DNA of 64,000 nt from Stappia indica (GCF_001696535.1 NZ_MBQE01000001.1:682001-746000); one strand, 5' to 3'; shown: positions 17,400 to 27,020, numbered from the stretch's first letter. A program made the numbers and translations. Notes: generated by a model not told the origin, from the sequence alone.

Positions 17400-17700
17400 G
17401 CCGCTGTTGTAGGATCGCCCGCCGAAAAAGGGAACCGCAATCGCGCGGGCGGGAGCCGCGGCATTTGTGCAACGCCGGCGGGGTGCCGCGCGAGCGAGCG
17501 CCCGAACCGTCTTGTAGGGATGGCGGCCGGTGCCTATCTTGTCCCCGTCAACTTCGGAGAGTTTATGCGCAGCCAGCTCGAGACCCGGTAAAGCCCGGTC
17601 CATCGAGAACAGACCGGGCAACAAACCCACGCACGACCGCTTGCGTTGCGGGCGGCGGTGACGTGCGCGCTGGAACTGCATCTCCGGAATTATCACCGAA

Positions 17701-17958
17701 ATGGACATCTCCAAGGCCGAGCAGCGGGTCCTCCACCTGCTCGCTCAAGGCGGTCATGTGCTCGTCGAGAAGGACGAGCGCGGCCGCGTGGAAGACCTCG
17801 CCATCGTCACGCGCGAAGGCTGGCACAATACGGCACTGACGCTCGAACTCTTCCGCAAGCTGAAGCGGCGCAGGCTGATCGCCTCCGCCGATTCCGGCCC
17901 CTACCGCATCACGCGGCTCGGGCTCTTGAGGGTTCGCTCGCAACTCGACAACCGCTGA
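17701..17958 (+). CDS. YjhX family (UPF0386) protein, putative toxin
   Basis: 85 residues, near full match to the YjhX pattern: MDISKAEQRVLHLLAQGGHV at the start, REGWHNTALTLELFRKLKRRRLI in the middle and PYRITRLGLLRVRSQLDNR at the end. The fold is predicted winged-helix. E. coli YjhX has been described as the toxin of a YjhX/YjhQ pair in which the antitoxin is a GNAT protein; no yjhQ-like gene is adjacent here. Many Rhizobiales carry it as a solitary gene, so toxicity is doubtful. Confidence 0.88.
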   Translation: MDISKAEQRVLHLLAQGGHVLVEKDERGRVEDLAIVTREGWHNTALTLELFRKLKRRRLIASADSGPYRITRLGLLRVRSQLDNR

Positions 17959-18088
17959 AAGAGGACTGCCGCCGCCGCACCGCACAGTGCCGCTGCGGCA
18001 GTTCCGATACGGGGTTTTCCCCCTTTCCAAACGCCGGCGGTTGTGGATTGCTGGGCAGGTTTGAAGCCTTCCTGCCGGAGTGTTTTCC

Positions 18089-18748
18089 ATGTCTTTCGAA
18101 ACCTGGCTCGCCTTTTCCGCCGCGTCCTTTGTGATGCTGGCTATCCCCGGCCCGACGATCCTGCTGGTCGTCTCCTATGCGCTGGCCCACGGCCGGACCG
18201 TCGCCTCCGCGACCGTCATCGGCGTCGCGCTCGGCGATCTCACCGCCATGACCGCATCGCTGCTCGGTCTCGGCGCGCTGCTCGCGACCTCCGCGACCCT
18301 GTTCACGGTGCTGAAGTGGATCGGCGCCATGTATCTGATCTGGCTGGGCATCAAGGTCTGGCGCGCACCGGTCGCCGACGAGGCCCCGCAGGAAATGGCG
18401 GATGGCAGTGCCGCCACTGCGTCTGTCCCGGCGCGCGCGCCGATGCTGCGGATTGGCCTGCACGCCTATGCGGTGACGGCGCTCAACCCCAAGAGCATCG
18501 TCTTCTTCATCGCCTTCCTGCCGATGTTCATCGATCCGGCGCGCCCGCTCCTGCAGCAGGCAATGATCCTGGAGACGACCTTCGTTATCCTCGCCGCGCT
18601 CAATGCCGGGGCCTACGGGCTGATGGCCTCGATGGTGCGCTCGCGCATCCGCCGCCCCTCCGTGCGGCGCTGGATCAATCGCACCGGCGGCACCTTGATG
18701 ATCGGGGCCGGCCTGCTGGCGCTCGGCTGGCGCCGCGCCGCCAACTGA
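18089..18748 (+). CDS. LysE/RhtB-family amino acid exporter
   Basis: 219 residues with six hydrophobic segments. The start has the family pattern (FSAASFVMLAIPGPTILLVVSYALAHGRTVASATVIGVALGDL; the P-G-P near residue 20 is conserved), followed by LKWIGAMYLIWLGIKVWRAP and LNPKSIVFFIAFLPMFID. The ATG at 18089 has GGAG at good distance; an upstream GTG at 18080 is less likely. It likely exports an amino acid such as threonine, homoserine or lysine; the substrate is unknown. Confidence 0.9.
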   Translation: MSFETWLAFSAASFVMLAIPGPTILLVVSYALAHGRTVASATVIGVALGDLTAMTASLLGLGALLATSATLFTVLKWIGAMYLIWLGIKVWRAPVADEAPQEMADGSAATASVPARAPMLRIGLHAYAVTALNPKSIVFFIAFLPMFIDPARPLLQQAMILETTFVILAALNAGAYGLMASMVRSRIRRPSVRRWINRTGGTLMIGAGLLALGWRRAAN

Positions 18749-18788
18749 CGGCGCTACACGGATTGCCGAAAACGCGAAAACACCAACA

Positions 18789-18818
18789 AAAACGGGGAGG
18801 CAATCGCCTCCCCGTTTT
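18789..18818. terminator. Bidirectional intrinsic terminator
   Basis: A perfect 13-bp stem (AAAACGGGGAGGC / GCCTCCCCGTTTT) with a 4-base loop. It gives a T-run on both strands and lies between the convergent LysE and gor genes, so it can end both transcripts. Confidence 0.93.
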
Positions 18819-18844
18819 CATTTCGAAAGCTCGATAGGAGCCGG

Positions 18845-20218
18845 TCAGGCGCGCAGACGCTCGGTCGGCTCGCGCATCGTCACCAATTCCTCGGCCGCCG
18901 TCGGATGCACCGCCATCGTCGCATCGAAGTCGGCCTTGGTGGCGCCCATCCGCAGCGCGATGCCCAGCACCTGCACCAGTTCGCCTGCGTCGTGGCCGAG
19001 GATATGCACGCCGAGCACCTTGTCGCTCTCGGGCTCGACCAGCACCTTCATCAGCATCTTCTCGTCGCGGCCCGACAGGGTGTGCTTCATCGGGCGGAAA
19101 TGCGCCTTGTAGACGTCGACGGCGCCGTATTTCTCCAGCGCCTCGGCTTGGGTCAGGCCGACCGTGCCGATCTCCGGCTGGGAGAACACGGCCGTCGGGA
19201 TCATCGAGTGATCGGCCGACCACTGCTTGCCGCCATAGACGCTGTCGGCGAAGGCATGGCCCTCGCGGATCGCAACCGGCGTCAGGTTCACCCGGTCGGT
19301 GACATCTCCCACCGCGTAGATCGAGGGCACGTTGGTCTGCGAGGCCTCGTCGACGATGATCGCGCCGGACGAGGCCAGCTCTACCCCCGCCGCCTCGAGA
19401 CCGAGGCCGGCCGTGTTCGGCCGCCGGCCGATCGCGAACATGATCTTGTCCGCGTGCAGCGCCTCGCCCTTGCGGGTATGGCCGATCAGCCCGTCCTCGG
19501 TCTTCTCGATAGAGGAGAAGACATCGCCGCACAGGACGCGGATGCCCTTCTTCTCCATTTCCTCGTGCAGGACCTGGCGCAGATCGTCGTCGAAACCGCG
19601 AAGAACCTCCTCGCCGCGATAGATCAGCGTCGTCTCCGCACCGAGCCCGGCGAAAATCCCCGCGAACTCGACCGCGATATACCCGCCGCCGGCCACGATC
19701 ACCCGCTTGGGCAGGTCGGCCAGATGGAAGACTTCGTTGGAGGTGATGACATGCTCGCCACCCGGCAGGGTGGCGTCGACATTCGGCGTCGCACCGACCG
19801 CGATCAGGATCCGCTCGGCGCGGATCCGGCGACCGTCGGTCAGGAGATGCACCGTGTGGGCATCTTCCAGCACGGCCCGCGTGTCGAACAGTTCGACGCC
19901 CGAGCGCTCCAGGTTGCGGCGATATATCCCCTCGAGCCGGGCGATCTCCCGGTCCTTGGCATCGATCAGCCGCTCCCAGTCGAAGCTGCTCTCGCCGACC
20001 TGCCAGCCGAAGCCGGCCGCATCCTCGAATTCCTCCGAGAAGCGCGAGGCGTAGACCATCAGCTTCTTGGGCACGCAGCCGCGGATAACGCAGGTGCCGC
20101 CGTAGCGGTATTCCTCGGCAATGCCGACGCGCGCGCCATGGGTGGCCGCGATGCGGGCAGCACGCACGCCGCCCGAGCCGCCGCCGATGACGAACAGGTC
20201 GAAGTCGAAATCGCTCAT
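18845..20218 (-). CDS. gor: Glutathione-disulfide reductase
   Basis: 457 residues. An FAD- and NADPH-dependent flavoprotein reducing GSSG to GSH. The FAD-binding GGGSGG is at residues 12-17. The redox-active disulfide is C43/C48 in GGTCVIRGCVPKK, NADPH binding is VIVAGGGYIAVEFAG, and the C-terminal interface carries HPTAAEE with the proton-donor histidine. The V-I-R-G between the cysteines, rather than V-N-V-G, is the form seen in plant, cyanobacterial and many alphaproteobacterial reductases. It is probably monocistronic, ending in the bidirectional terminator, with DUF2059 upstream on the same strand. Confidence 0.94.
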   Translation of the reverse strand: MSDFDFDLFVIGGGSGGVRAARIAATHGARVGIAEEYRYGGTCVIRGCVPKKLMVYASRFSEEFEDAAGFGWQVGESSFDWERLIDAKDREIARLEGIYRRNLERSGVELFDTRAVLEDAHTVHLLTDGRRIRAERILIAVGATPNVDATLPGGEHVITSNEVFHLADLPKRVIVAGGGYIAVEFAGIFAGLGAETTLIYRGEEVLRGFDDDLRQVLHEEMEKKGIRVLCGDVFSSIEKTEDGLIGHTRKGEALHADKIMFAIGRRPNTAGLGLEAAGVELASSGAIIVDEASQTNVPSIYAVGDVTDRVNLTPVAIREGHAFADSVYGGKQWSADHSMIPTAVFSQPEIGTVGLTQAEALEKYGAVDVYKAHFRPMKHTLSGRDEKMLMKVLVEPESDKVLGVHILGHDAGELVQVLGIALRMGATKADFDATMAVHPTAAEELVTMREPTERLRA

Positions 20219-20318
20219 GCCTGGCGCCCTTTCGGCCCTTAGCGTTTTGGAGGAGCCGCGACCGGACGGCCGGACCCGTCGTCCCTGATGACCCGCGCCC
20301 TGCCTCGGACGGCATGGC

Positions 20319-20343
20319 CCCGGCCGGAAGAGGTCCGGCCGGG
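20319..20343 (-). terminator. Terminator-like hairpin after the DUF2059 gene
   Basis: A 9-bp GC-only stem (CCCGGCCGG / CCGGCCGGG) with a 7-base loop lies 18 bases beyond the DUF2059 stop codon, without a clear T-run. Confidence 0.45.
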
Positions 20344-20360
20344 CTGTCGCCGGCTCAGGC

Positions 20361-20903
20361 TTACTGAGCCGGAGCTTCCGTCGGCTGGGTCTGCTGGGCG
20401 TCCTGGCGCTTGGTCAGTTCCTCGCGCACCAGGGTCACCATCTCGGTCGAGATCGCATCGCCCCACTGCTTGGCAGCGCCGATCGACAGCGCGCGCAGCT
20501 CCGGCTCGACGCGGGAGTACTTCTGGCCGAGCGGGGTCTTGTAGAAGTCCGCAAGCTGCTTCAGCTCCTCGACGGTGAAACGGCGGGCCCACACCTCGTA
20601 GACGACGCGGTTCAGCTCCGGACGACGGTCGGCGAGCTTCAGCGCCACATCGGTGACAACCTCGTCGATCATCGCCGTGTTGGCCGGATCGTTCTGGATG
20701 AACAGGCCGCGGGTACGCTCGGCCATCAGCGGCAGCACGTCATCGAACGCGCGGATCGCCTGCGACGACTGAACGGCCTCGCGCGCTGCAGCGATCTGTT
20801 CGTCGGAGAAGGTTTCCTGGGCGGTTGCCGCCTGGGCGAACGAGAGAACCATCGCCGCCGCCGTGGCTGCGGCCATCGCGGACTTCCGGCTGAAAAGAAA
20901 CAT
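20361..20903 (-). CDS. DUF2059 family exported protein
   Basis: 180 residues. A signal peptide covers about residues 1-28 (MFLFSRKSAMAAATAAAMV, cut after ATA). The mature part is helical, with the DUF2059 core near the end: WARRFTVEELKQLADFYKTPLGQKYSRVEPEL. The family is periplasmic with unknown function. The ATG at 20903 is favoured by a GGAG six bases upstream; an in-frame ATG at 20915 is alternative. It follows rpiA on the same strand, separated by a strong hairpin. That rpiA neighbourhood recurs in relatives. Confidence 0.85.
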   Translation of the reverse strand: MFLFSRKSAMAAATAAAMVLSFAQAATAQETFSDEQIAAAREAVQSSQAIRAFDDVLPLMAERTRGLFIQNDPANTAMIDEVVTDVALKLADRRPELNRVVYEVWARRFTVEELKQLADFYKTPLGQKYSRVEPELRALSIGAAKQWGDAISTEMVTLVREELTKRQDAQQTQPTEAPAQ

Positions 20904-20933
20904 CGGGTACTCCATGAGCAAGTGATCGGGCTC

Positions 20934-20952
20934 CCGGCCGCTTCGGCCGGGC
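20934..20952 (-). terminator. Hairpin between rpiA and DUF2059
   Basis: An 8-bp stem (CCCGGCCG / CGGCCGGG) with a 3-base loop lies directly after the rpiA stop on the minus strand. It is compact and GC-rich but without a T-run; it may end or attenuate the rpiA transcript. Confidence 0.45.
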
Positions 20953-20965
20953 TGTTCCTTGAAGG

Positions 20966-21670
20966 TCAGTTTTCCTCGCCGGCTGCGGGGACAAGGCGTT
21001 CGACGCCATTCGCCCCGGCCAGATAGGCGACATCTGCGATGCCGAGAAAGAGTCCGTGGTCCACCACCCCCGGGATATCGAGCAGCGCCCGCGACAGGGC
21101 ATCCGCATCGGTGATCTCGCGCAAATCGATGTCGAGAATATGGTGACCGCCGTCGGTGACAAAGGGCGTATCGCCGCCGCGCAGCAGGATCGGCGCATCG
21201 TAACCCAGATCGGCGAGAGCACGGGCAATGGCATTGCGCGTGGCGCCGAGACCGAAGGGCACGACCTCGACCGGCAGCGGGAAGGCGCCGAGCCGCGCCA
21301 CCTTCTTGCTGGCATCGGCGATGACGATCATGCGCAGCGACGCGGTGGCGACGATCTTCTCGCGCAGCAAGGCACCGCCGCCGCCCTTGATCAGGCGAAG
21401 CTGCGGGTCCAGCTCGTCCGCCCCGTCGATGGTGAGATCCAGTTCCGGGCAGGCTTCCAGCGTGGTCAGCGGCACGCCGAGCTCGGTGCACAGCGCCGCG
21501 GTGCGCTCCGACGTCGGCACGCCGATCACCGAGAAACCCTCGCGGACCTTCTCCGCCAGCGCGCGGACAAACTGTTCCGCCGTCGACCCGGTGCCGATGC
21601 CGAGCCGCATGCCCGACGTCACTTCTTCCAGCGCCGCCTCGGCGGCCTTTCGCTTCAGCTCTTCGCTCAT
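20966..21670 (-). CDS. rpiA: Ribose-5-phosphate isomerase A
   Basis: 234 residues, full family length. It interconverts ribose-5-phosphate and ribulose-5-phosphate in the pentose phosphate pathway. Landmarks: [12 protein letters not shown] (phosphate loop, residues ~24-35), [31 protein letters not shown] (catalytic Asp and Glu with the substrate-binding Lys) and the C-terminal [22 protein letters not shown]. The ATG at 21670 matches the usual N-terminus ([14 protein letters not shown]). Cytosolic housekeeping enzyme. Confidence 0.96.
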   Translation of the reverse strand: MSEELKRKAAEAALEEVTSGMRLGIGTGSTAEQFVRALAEKVREGFSVIGVPTSERTAALCTELGVPLTTLEACPELDLTIDGADELDPQLRLIKGGGGALLREKIVATASLRMIVIADASKKVARLGAFPLPVEVVPFGLGATRNAIARALADLGYDAPILLRGGDTPFVTDGGHHILDIDLREITDADALSRALLDIPGVVDHGLFLGIADVAYLAGANGVERLVPAAGEEN

Positions 21671-21969
21671 TGCGTCCCGTTCGTCGCCCTCGCGCCGCAG
21701 ATGCGGCTGTCGCATCCGGCCCGCCCCTATCCTCAGTGCGGCCGTCCGCCGGTGTGGGGCGGGTTTAGCATGGGATCCGCGCAAGGCAAAGAACCAGCGG
21801 CACCCGAAGGCGGACGCGGGGCCTGCGGCGGCAACACGTTTTAAGGGCATGGCGAAATGCACACCACTTCCCGCAGCGTTAACCAACAGTTCAAGCAAAC
21901 GTGTCAGTCTTCCGCACAACAATTTTGCGGATAACGCATCGAGGGCGGGAACGTATCGGAGATCTTGTC

Positions 21970-23769
21970 ATGCGCCTGTTTGCGGCCTCGCGTCGGAAAA
22001 CCATTGAAATATCCGATATTTTAAAGACTGAGACCACTTCAGGACAGGACAAGCCCGAGGCACCGGCCGACGGGGACAGATCTTCCGGCGCCTCTCTGTC
22101 GCTCGCCCGCGACCAGCAGACCGCCCTGACGCTCGATCTCATCGAGTCGGACCTGCGCACCGCCGCCAGCAGCATCGGCACGAGCGCGGAAAACCTGCGC
22201 GCCCGCGTCGGCGAGCAGTTGCTGCTGCTGTCGGATATCCGCGGCCACTCCCAGGCTCTGCACAGCGAGACGCGCCACGCCGACGAAACCGCGCAGCAGC
22301 TCTCCGCCTCGGTCGAGCAACTGGTCGCGGCGAGCAACGAAATCGACGGACAGGTGCGGAATTCCTCGCGTCTGGCCGAGGAAGCGCGCGAAGTCGCGGA
22401 CACGGCGAACACCGGTATCCAGGAGCTGAAAAGCGCCATCGACGACATCGCCAACGTGGTCCGCCTGATCTCCGACGTCGCCAAGCAGACCAACTTGCTC
22501 GCCCTCAATGCCACCATCGAGGCGGCCCGCGCCGGCGAGGCCGGGCGGGGATTTGCCGTCGTTGCCAACGAGGTGAAGGCGCTGTCGGTGGAGACGCAGA
22601 ACGCCACCGACGAGATCGTCGCCAACATCGCTCGCCTGCAGACCTCGGCGGAGGGGAGTATCCGTGCGGTCGACCGCATCATCGGCGTCATCGGCGAGAT
22701 CCTGCCGAGTTTCGCCGCCGTCGCCGAGGCCGTCGGCCAGCAGATGGAAACCTCGCGCTCGGTCGGCGAAACGGCGCGGGAAACCGCCGATTTCGTGCGG
22801 GCCGTGACCGAGAAGGTCTCGACCATCGCACAGGCCACCGACAGCGCCGAGCGCGCCGGCGAGGCCGCCGGCGAAGCCTCCCGCTCCATGCTGGCCCTGG
22901 GGAATAGTCTGAGCGGCCGGTTCACGATGATGATCCGCCAGACGGCGATCGGCGACCGCCGCCGCGACGACCGGCTGCCGGCGGAACTGACCGGCACCCT
23001 CACCCAGGCCGGCCGCAGCATCCGCATCAAGACGCTGGATCTGTCCACGGGCGGCGCGCTGCTTGTCCCGCAGGAGGGCGAGGCGCGCGCAACGAGCGGG
23101 CCCGCCACGGTCGAGCTGTCCGGCCTCGGCCGCACCGACCTGCAGGTTGTCGCCGCCTCGGATCTCGGCATGCACTGCGCCTTCGACACGCCGGACGAGA
23201 CTTTCACCGCGCGCCTTGCCGATCTGCTTGCGCGCGTGCGGGGAGAACTCGCCCCCTCCATCGAGCGCGCGCAGGACGGCGCGCACCGCGTCATCGAGGC
23301 GATGGAGGCGGCCATATCCTCCGGCAAGCTGACGCTGGAGGCGCTGTTCGACACGGATTACCAGCCGATTTCCGGCACCAATCCCCGCCAGGTCTCGAAC
23401 CGCGCCCTTACCGTGCTGGAGCGCATCCTGCCGCCGATCCAGGAGGATATCCTGACCCGTGCCAAGGGCACCGGCCTCGTCTTCTGCGTCGCCGTCGACC
23501 GCAACGCCTATCTGCCGGTGCACAATGCGGTCTATTCCCAGCCGCAGCGCCCCGACGATCCGGCGTGGAACGCCGCCAATTGCCGCAACCGGCGGATCTT
23601 CGACGACCGCGCGGGACTGAGCGCGGCGCGCAACACCCGCCCCTTCCTGGTGCAGACCTATCCCCGCGACATGGGCAACGGCACGATCATCTGGATGCGC
23701 GAGATCGACGCGCCCATCACCGTGGCCGGCCGCCACTGGGGCGGCTTCCGCACCGCCTACAAGCTGTGA
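21970..23769 (+). CDS. Soluble methyl-accepting chemotaxis protein with internal PilZ domain
   Basis: 599 residues from the ATG at 21970 (GGAG eight bases before; an in-frame GTG at 21901 would add 23). No transmembrane segment is seen, so the receptor is cytosolic. Residues ~60-310 are the MCP signalling coiled coil with the kinase-contact hairpin [34 protein letters not shown] (170-203). Residues ~329-420 form a PilZ domain with the c-di-GMP-binding RRRDDR (330-335) and DLSTGG (357-362). Residues ~425-599 are a C-terminal sensor-like domain ([34 protein letters not shown]). It probably couples c-di-GMP and another input to the chemotaxis kinase. Transcribed alone. Confidence 0.88.
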   Translation: MRLFAASRRKTIEISDILKTETTSGQDKPEAPADGDRSSGASLSLARDQQTALTLDLIESDLRTAASSIGTSAENLRARVGEQLLLLSDIRGHSQALHSETRHADETAQQLSASVEQLVAASNEIDGQVRNSSRLAEEAREVADTANTGIQELKSAIDDIANVVRLISDVAKQTNLLALNATIEAARAGEAGRGFAVVANEVKALSVETQNATDEIVANIARLQTSAEGSIRAVDRIIGVIGEILPSFAAVAEAVGQQMETSRSVGETARETADFVRAVTEKVSTIAQATDSAERAGEAAGEASRSMLALGNSLSGRFTMMIRQTAIGDRRRDDRLPAELTGTLTQAGRSIRIKTLDLSTGGALLVPQEGEARATSGPATVELSGLGRTDLQVVAASDLGMHCAFDTPDETFTARLADLLARVRGELAPSIERAQDGAHRVIEAMEAAISSGKLTLEALFDTDYQPISGTNPRQVSNRALTVLERILPPIQEDILTRAKGTGLVFCVAVDRNAYLPVHNAVYSQPQRPDDPAWNAANCRNRRIFDDRAGLSAARNTRPFLVQTYPRDMGNGTIIWMREIDAPITVAGRHWGGFRTAYKL

Positions 23770-23806
23770 CGCGCTTGTCGCGAAATCGCATGGACCGAGC
23801 ACAAAA

Positions 23807-23847
23807 AAGCAAGGCGCCCGAACGGGTTACCGCCGGGCGCCTTGCTT
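23807..23847. terminator. Bidirectional terminator between the chemoreceptor gene and gatA
   Basis: A 14-bp stem (AAGCAAGGCGCCCG and its complement) with a 13-base loop, preceded by an A-tract on the left, so that a T-run follows on the minus strand. It lies between convergent genes. Confidence 0.85.
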
Positions 23848-23862
23848 GCAAAAATTGAGACG

Positions 23863-23906
23863 GATTTTGCAAAATCCCGCGTCAAAATCGCGAAAATTTG
23901 CGCAAA
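23863..23906. repeat. Two palindromes: GATTTTGCAAAATC and TTTGCGCAAA
   Basis: A perfect 14-base palindrome (23863-23876) and a perfect 10-base palindrome (23897-23906) lie 20 bases apart, between the terminator and the gatA stop. Both resemble the TTTGCAAA operator motif near pccR, but there is no promoter position here. Confidence 0.6.
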
Positions 23907-23922
23907 CCCTCTCGAAACAGTC

Positions 23923-25398
23923 TTACCACCACTTGCCCGGCTCGAAGCGGCCGGCAGCCTCCTCGATGACATTGCCGAGGGTGTAGAGCGTCTCCTCGCC
24001 GAAGGGACGACCGATCAGCTGCAGGCCGAGCGGCAGACCGGCGCTGTTCAGCCCGGCGGGGACAGCCAGACCCGGCAGGCCGGCCATATTCACGGTCACG
24101 GTGAAGACGTCGTTGAGGTACATCTGCACCGGATCGCCGCTGAAGGCGCCCGGCGCGAAGGCCGCGTCCGGCGTTGCCGGTGTCAGGATGGCGTCGACGC
24201 CCGCATTGAACGCCTCGTCAAAATCGCGCTTGATCAAAGTGCGGACCTTCTGGGCCCGCAGGTAGTAGGCGTCGTAATAGCCGGCCGACAGCACATAGGT
24301 GCCGATCAGGATGCGGCGCTTCACCTCGGAGCCGAAGCCGGCGGCCCGGGTGTTCTCGTACATGTCGGCGATATCCTCGCCCGGCACGCGCAAGCCGTAG
24401 CGCACGCCGTCGTAGCGGGCGAGGTTCGAGGACGCCTCGGCCGGAGCGACGATGTAATAGGCCGGCAGCGCATACTTGGTGTGCGGCAGGCTGATCTCGA
24501 CAATCTCCGCGCCCGCCGCCTTCAGCCAGTCGATGCCCTGCTGCCAGAGCGCGTCGATCTCCGCCGGCAGGCCGTCGACCCGGTACTCGGCCGGAATGCC
24601 GATCCGCAGGCCCTTGACCGAACGGCCGATGGCCGCCTCGTAATCCGGCACCGGCAGGTCGACCGAGGTCGTGTCCTTGGCGTCGACCGACGCCATCGAG
24701 CGCATCATGATGGCGTTGTCGCGCAGGGTGCGGGTGATCGGGCCGGCCTGGTCGAGCGAGGAAGCATAGGCGACGACGCCCCAGCGCGAGCAGCGGCCAT
24801 AGGTCGGCTTCATGCCGACCGTGCCGGTGAGCGCGGCGGGCTGGCGGATCGAGCCGCCGGTGTCGGTCGCCGTGGCGCCGGCGCACATGAAGGCCGCGAC
24901 CGCAGCGGCCGAGCCGCCCGACGAACCGCCGGGAACCAGCGCCTCGGTGGAGCCCTCGCGGCGCCAGGGATTGACCACGTTGCCGTAATGGGAGGTCTCG
25001 TTGGACGAGCCCATGGCGAACTCGTCCATGTTGAGCTTGCCCAGCATCACCGCGCCGTCGGCCCAAAGGTTCGCCGTCACGGTCGATTCGTACGGCGGCT
25101 TGAACCCGTCGAGAATGTGGCTGCAGGCCTGGGTGTGGACGCCCTCGGTGGCGAACAGGTCCTTGACGCCGAGCGGGATGCCCTCCAGCGCCCCGCCCTC
25201 GCCGCGTGCCAGCCGCTCGTCGGAGCGCTTGGCCATTTCGAGCGCCCGGTCGGCGGTGACCGCGACATAGGCGTTGATCGCCGGATTGGCCGCCTCGATG
25301 GCCAAAAGATAGGCCGTCGTCAGCTCGCTCGCGGTGATCTCGCGGGCGGCGAGCCGCGCGCGGGCCTCCGTCAGGGTCAGTTTGGTCAGCTCGGTCAT
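23923..25398 (-). CDS. gatA: Asp-tRNA(Asn)/Glu-tRNA(Gln) amidotransferase subunit A
   Basis: 491 residues, full length. GatA is the amidase subunit that releases ammonia from glutamine. The amidase signature carries the Ser-cisSer-Lys triad: [10 protein letters not shown] (catalytic Lys), [18 protein letters not shown] (both serines) and [14 protein letters not shown]. The carboxy-terminal half ends [19 protein letters not shown], as is usual. It follows gatC on the same strand with a 195-base gap. Works with the gatB product encoded at 10-11.6 kb. Confidence 0.96.
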   Translation of the reverse strand: MTELTKLTLTEARARLAAREITASELTTAYLLAIEAANPAINAYVAVTADRALEMAKRSDERLARGEGGALEGIPLGVKDLFATEGVHTQACSHILDGFKPPYESTVTANLWADGAVMLGKLNMDEFAMGSSNETSHYGNVVNPWRREGSTEALVPGGSSGGSAAAVAAFMCAGATATDTGGSIRQPAALTGTVGMKPTYGRCSRWGVVAYASSLDQAGPITRTLRDNAIMMRSMASVDAKDTTSVDLPVPDYEAAIGRSVKGLRIGIPAEYRVDGLPAEIDALWQQGIDWLKAAGAEIVEISLPHTKYALPAYYIVAPAEASSNLARYDGVRYGLRVPGEDIADMYENTRAAGFGSEVKRRILIGTYVLSAGYYDAYYLRAQKVRTLIKRDFDEAFNAGVDAILTPATPDAAFAPGAFSGDPVQMYLNDVFTVTVNMAGLPGLAVPAGLNSAGLPLGLQLIGRPFGEETLYTLGNVIEEAAGRFEPGKWW

Positions 25399-25593
25399 CG
25401 GGGTCTCGCTCGGACTGGATCTCGCTGGTGGTCTGGGTCGGACGGCGCCCGGCCGTCCCTCGCGCGCCTGATCGTTCGCGCCTGTTTTGTCAGCGCCTGT
25501 CTCGCGCTCCGCGCGGCCCGCGTCAAGTGCGACGGGGCAGCGTCCGCATGTCGTCGTCGGGCGAGCTCTCGAAGCCCGCCCGCTCAGACAGGC

Positions 25594-25881
25594 TTATTCC
25601 ACCACCTTGGGGACCATGAAGAAATTGTCGTCGGAGGCCGGGGCGTTGGCCACAACCTTTTCCGGATAGCCGCCATCGCTGACGACGTCGGCGCGCTTCT
25701 TCATTTCCTGATGGACGACGGAGGTCAGCGGCTCGACGCCGTCCACGTTCACCTCGTCGAGCTGCTCGACGAAGGCCAGGATCGTGTTCAGCTCGCCGGT
25801 CATCCGGCTGGCCTCATCGTCCGTGACCTTGACGCGCGCCAGATGGGCGACGCGCTTCACCGTATCGACATCGACGGACAT
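25594..25881 (-). CDS. gatC: Asp-tRNA(Asn)/Glu-tRNA(Gln) amidotransferase subunit C
   Basis: 95 residues, the normal size. Family landmarks: the N-terminal [20 protein letters not shown] helix, then [26 protein letters not shown], and the C-terminal [20 protein letters not shown]. GatC wraps around GatA and stabilises it against GatB. First gene of the gatC-gatA unit. Confidence 0.96.
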   Translation of the reverse strand: MSVDVDTVKRVAHLARVKVTDDEASRMTGELNTILAFVEQLDEVNVDGVEPLTSVVHQEMKKRADVVSDGGYPEKVVANAPASDDNFFMVPKVVE

Positions 25882-26117
25882 GCGAATTCTCCAACAAGAT
25901 CAGGCCGTGAAAGGTGCGGGCCTCGCGAACGCCCCTTCCTCCGGATGAAAAGGAGATGGAAAGGACACGCCGCAACGCCGGCAAGCCCGGCCGGCCCGAA
26001 CGGCCGGCGGGCCGCACCCGCTTGACCGGGCTATATCATCCGCATCCTTCGCCCCGCAAGCCGAAGCCCGCGCGGTCCGCCCTCACCTGCGCTTCAATAC
26101 GCGCAAGGGCAGCACGA

Positions 26118-26582
26118 TCAGGCGGCGGCGCCCTGCGCAGCAGCCACATGCGCGCCGGATGAGGCATAGGTGGAGGTGTGGGCGAAGGCCGCCGCGCCGC
26201 GCCACTGCTCCTCCTCAATGATACGGCCGAGATGCCAGCGCTGGCGGAAGGACACCGTCTCGCGGAAGAAGCGGCCGTCGACCTCGACCCCGTCGAAGCG
26301 GCAGGAGAACTCCGCCGTCTCGCCCGCCCGGTCGCAGACGAGCCCGTCGACCGTGCCGCGCAGCATGGTGAAGCGGCGGGCGACCGGCTGCAGCTTGCGC
26401 AGGACGGCCTCCAGCCCCTCGGCCGCCGCCGCGCCATTGTCGAACAGGCGAATATCAGGGGCGAAATGCGCCCGCGCCGCGCCGAGAAGATCGCCGCGCG
26501 CCAGCGATACCAGATAGTCGTCGAGCCGGCTGCGAAACGGCGAAACGCGAAGGCGGGAGCGAAGCTGAAGGGCAATCGTCAT
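26118..26582 (-). CDS. SnoaL/NTF2-like family protein
   Basis: A 154-residue single-domain protein predicted to have the NTF2-like cone fold: an N-terminal helix with RLDDYLVSLARGDLLGAARAHFAPDIRLFDN, then strands including CRFDGVEVDGRFFRETVSFRQRWHLGRIIEEEQW. This fold serves isomerases, dehydratases and carrier-type proteins; there is no basis to choose. Transcribed away from the gatCA unit's upstream region. The 236-base gap on its gatC side shows no gene. Confidence 0.6.
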   Translation of the reverse strand: MTIALQLRSRLRVSPFRSRLDDYLVSLARGDLLGAARAHFAPDIRLFDNGAAAAEGLEAVLRKLQPVARRFTMLRGTVDGLVCDRAGETAEFSCRFDGVEVDGRFFRETVSFRQRWHLGRIIEEEQWRGAAAFAHTSTYASSGAHVAAAQGAAA

Positions 26583-26783
26583 GGCGGCACCTGTTCTGGA
26601 TCGATGAGAACATTACGAGAACATTCTCCATCTGTCCAGTCGTCAGAACGCCTCTTCAGGACGCGGGCTCACGCCCGCGGCTGATGTCTGGATACCGGAT
26701 CTCGCGATGGCGCTGGCGCGCCCCGCGGTCCGGCATGACGGAAGTGTGTGGAAGCGGCGCTTGGCTCTATCGCGGGCGCTGCC

Positions 26784-27020
26784 TACCCCCCTCTGTCGGC
26801 TTCGCCGACATCTCCCCCTCAAGGGGGAGACAGGTGCATAAGGCGCGACCGGCGCCCCCTCTCGGAGGTCATCCCCGCCGCAGGCGCAGCCGGAGAGCCG
26901 GGCCCCATTGGCAACCTCGGCAGGTGTCTTTCGCTCCAACCTCCCCATGCGTCATTTCGGCCAAGCGAAGCGCGAGCCGGAACCGAAGAGGCGCGGCGTT
27001 TGCGGTATCCGCCGGGAACG
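26784..27020. repeat. Mosaic intergenic repeats, modules 4 and 5
   Basis: Module 4 (about 26784-26908; contains CCCCCTCTGTCGGCTTCGCC, CTCCCCCTCAAGGGGGAGAC and GGTCATCCCCGCCGCAGGCG) recurs at about 27944-28065. Module 5 (26929-27020; TCGCTCCAACCTCCCCATGC, then CCAAGCGAAGCGCGA) recurs at 27758-27845. Both copies are in direct orientation with scattered substitutions. The hairpins inside the modules (GTCGGCttcGCCGAC, CTCCCCCTcaAGGGGGAG) are maintained. Widespread Rhizobiales-type intergenic elements. Confidence 0.8.

Noticed and set aside
21901-21969. GTG start for the chemoreceptor gene
   Set aside because: No ribosome site at suitable distance; the ATG at 21970 has GGAG eight bases before.
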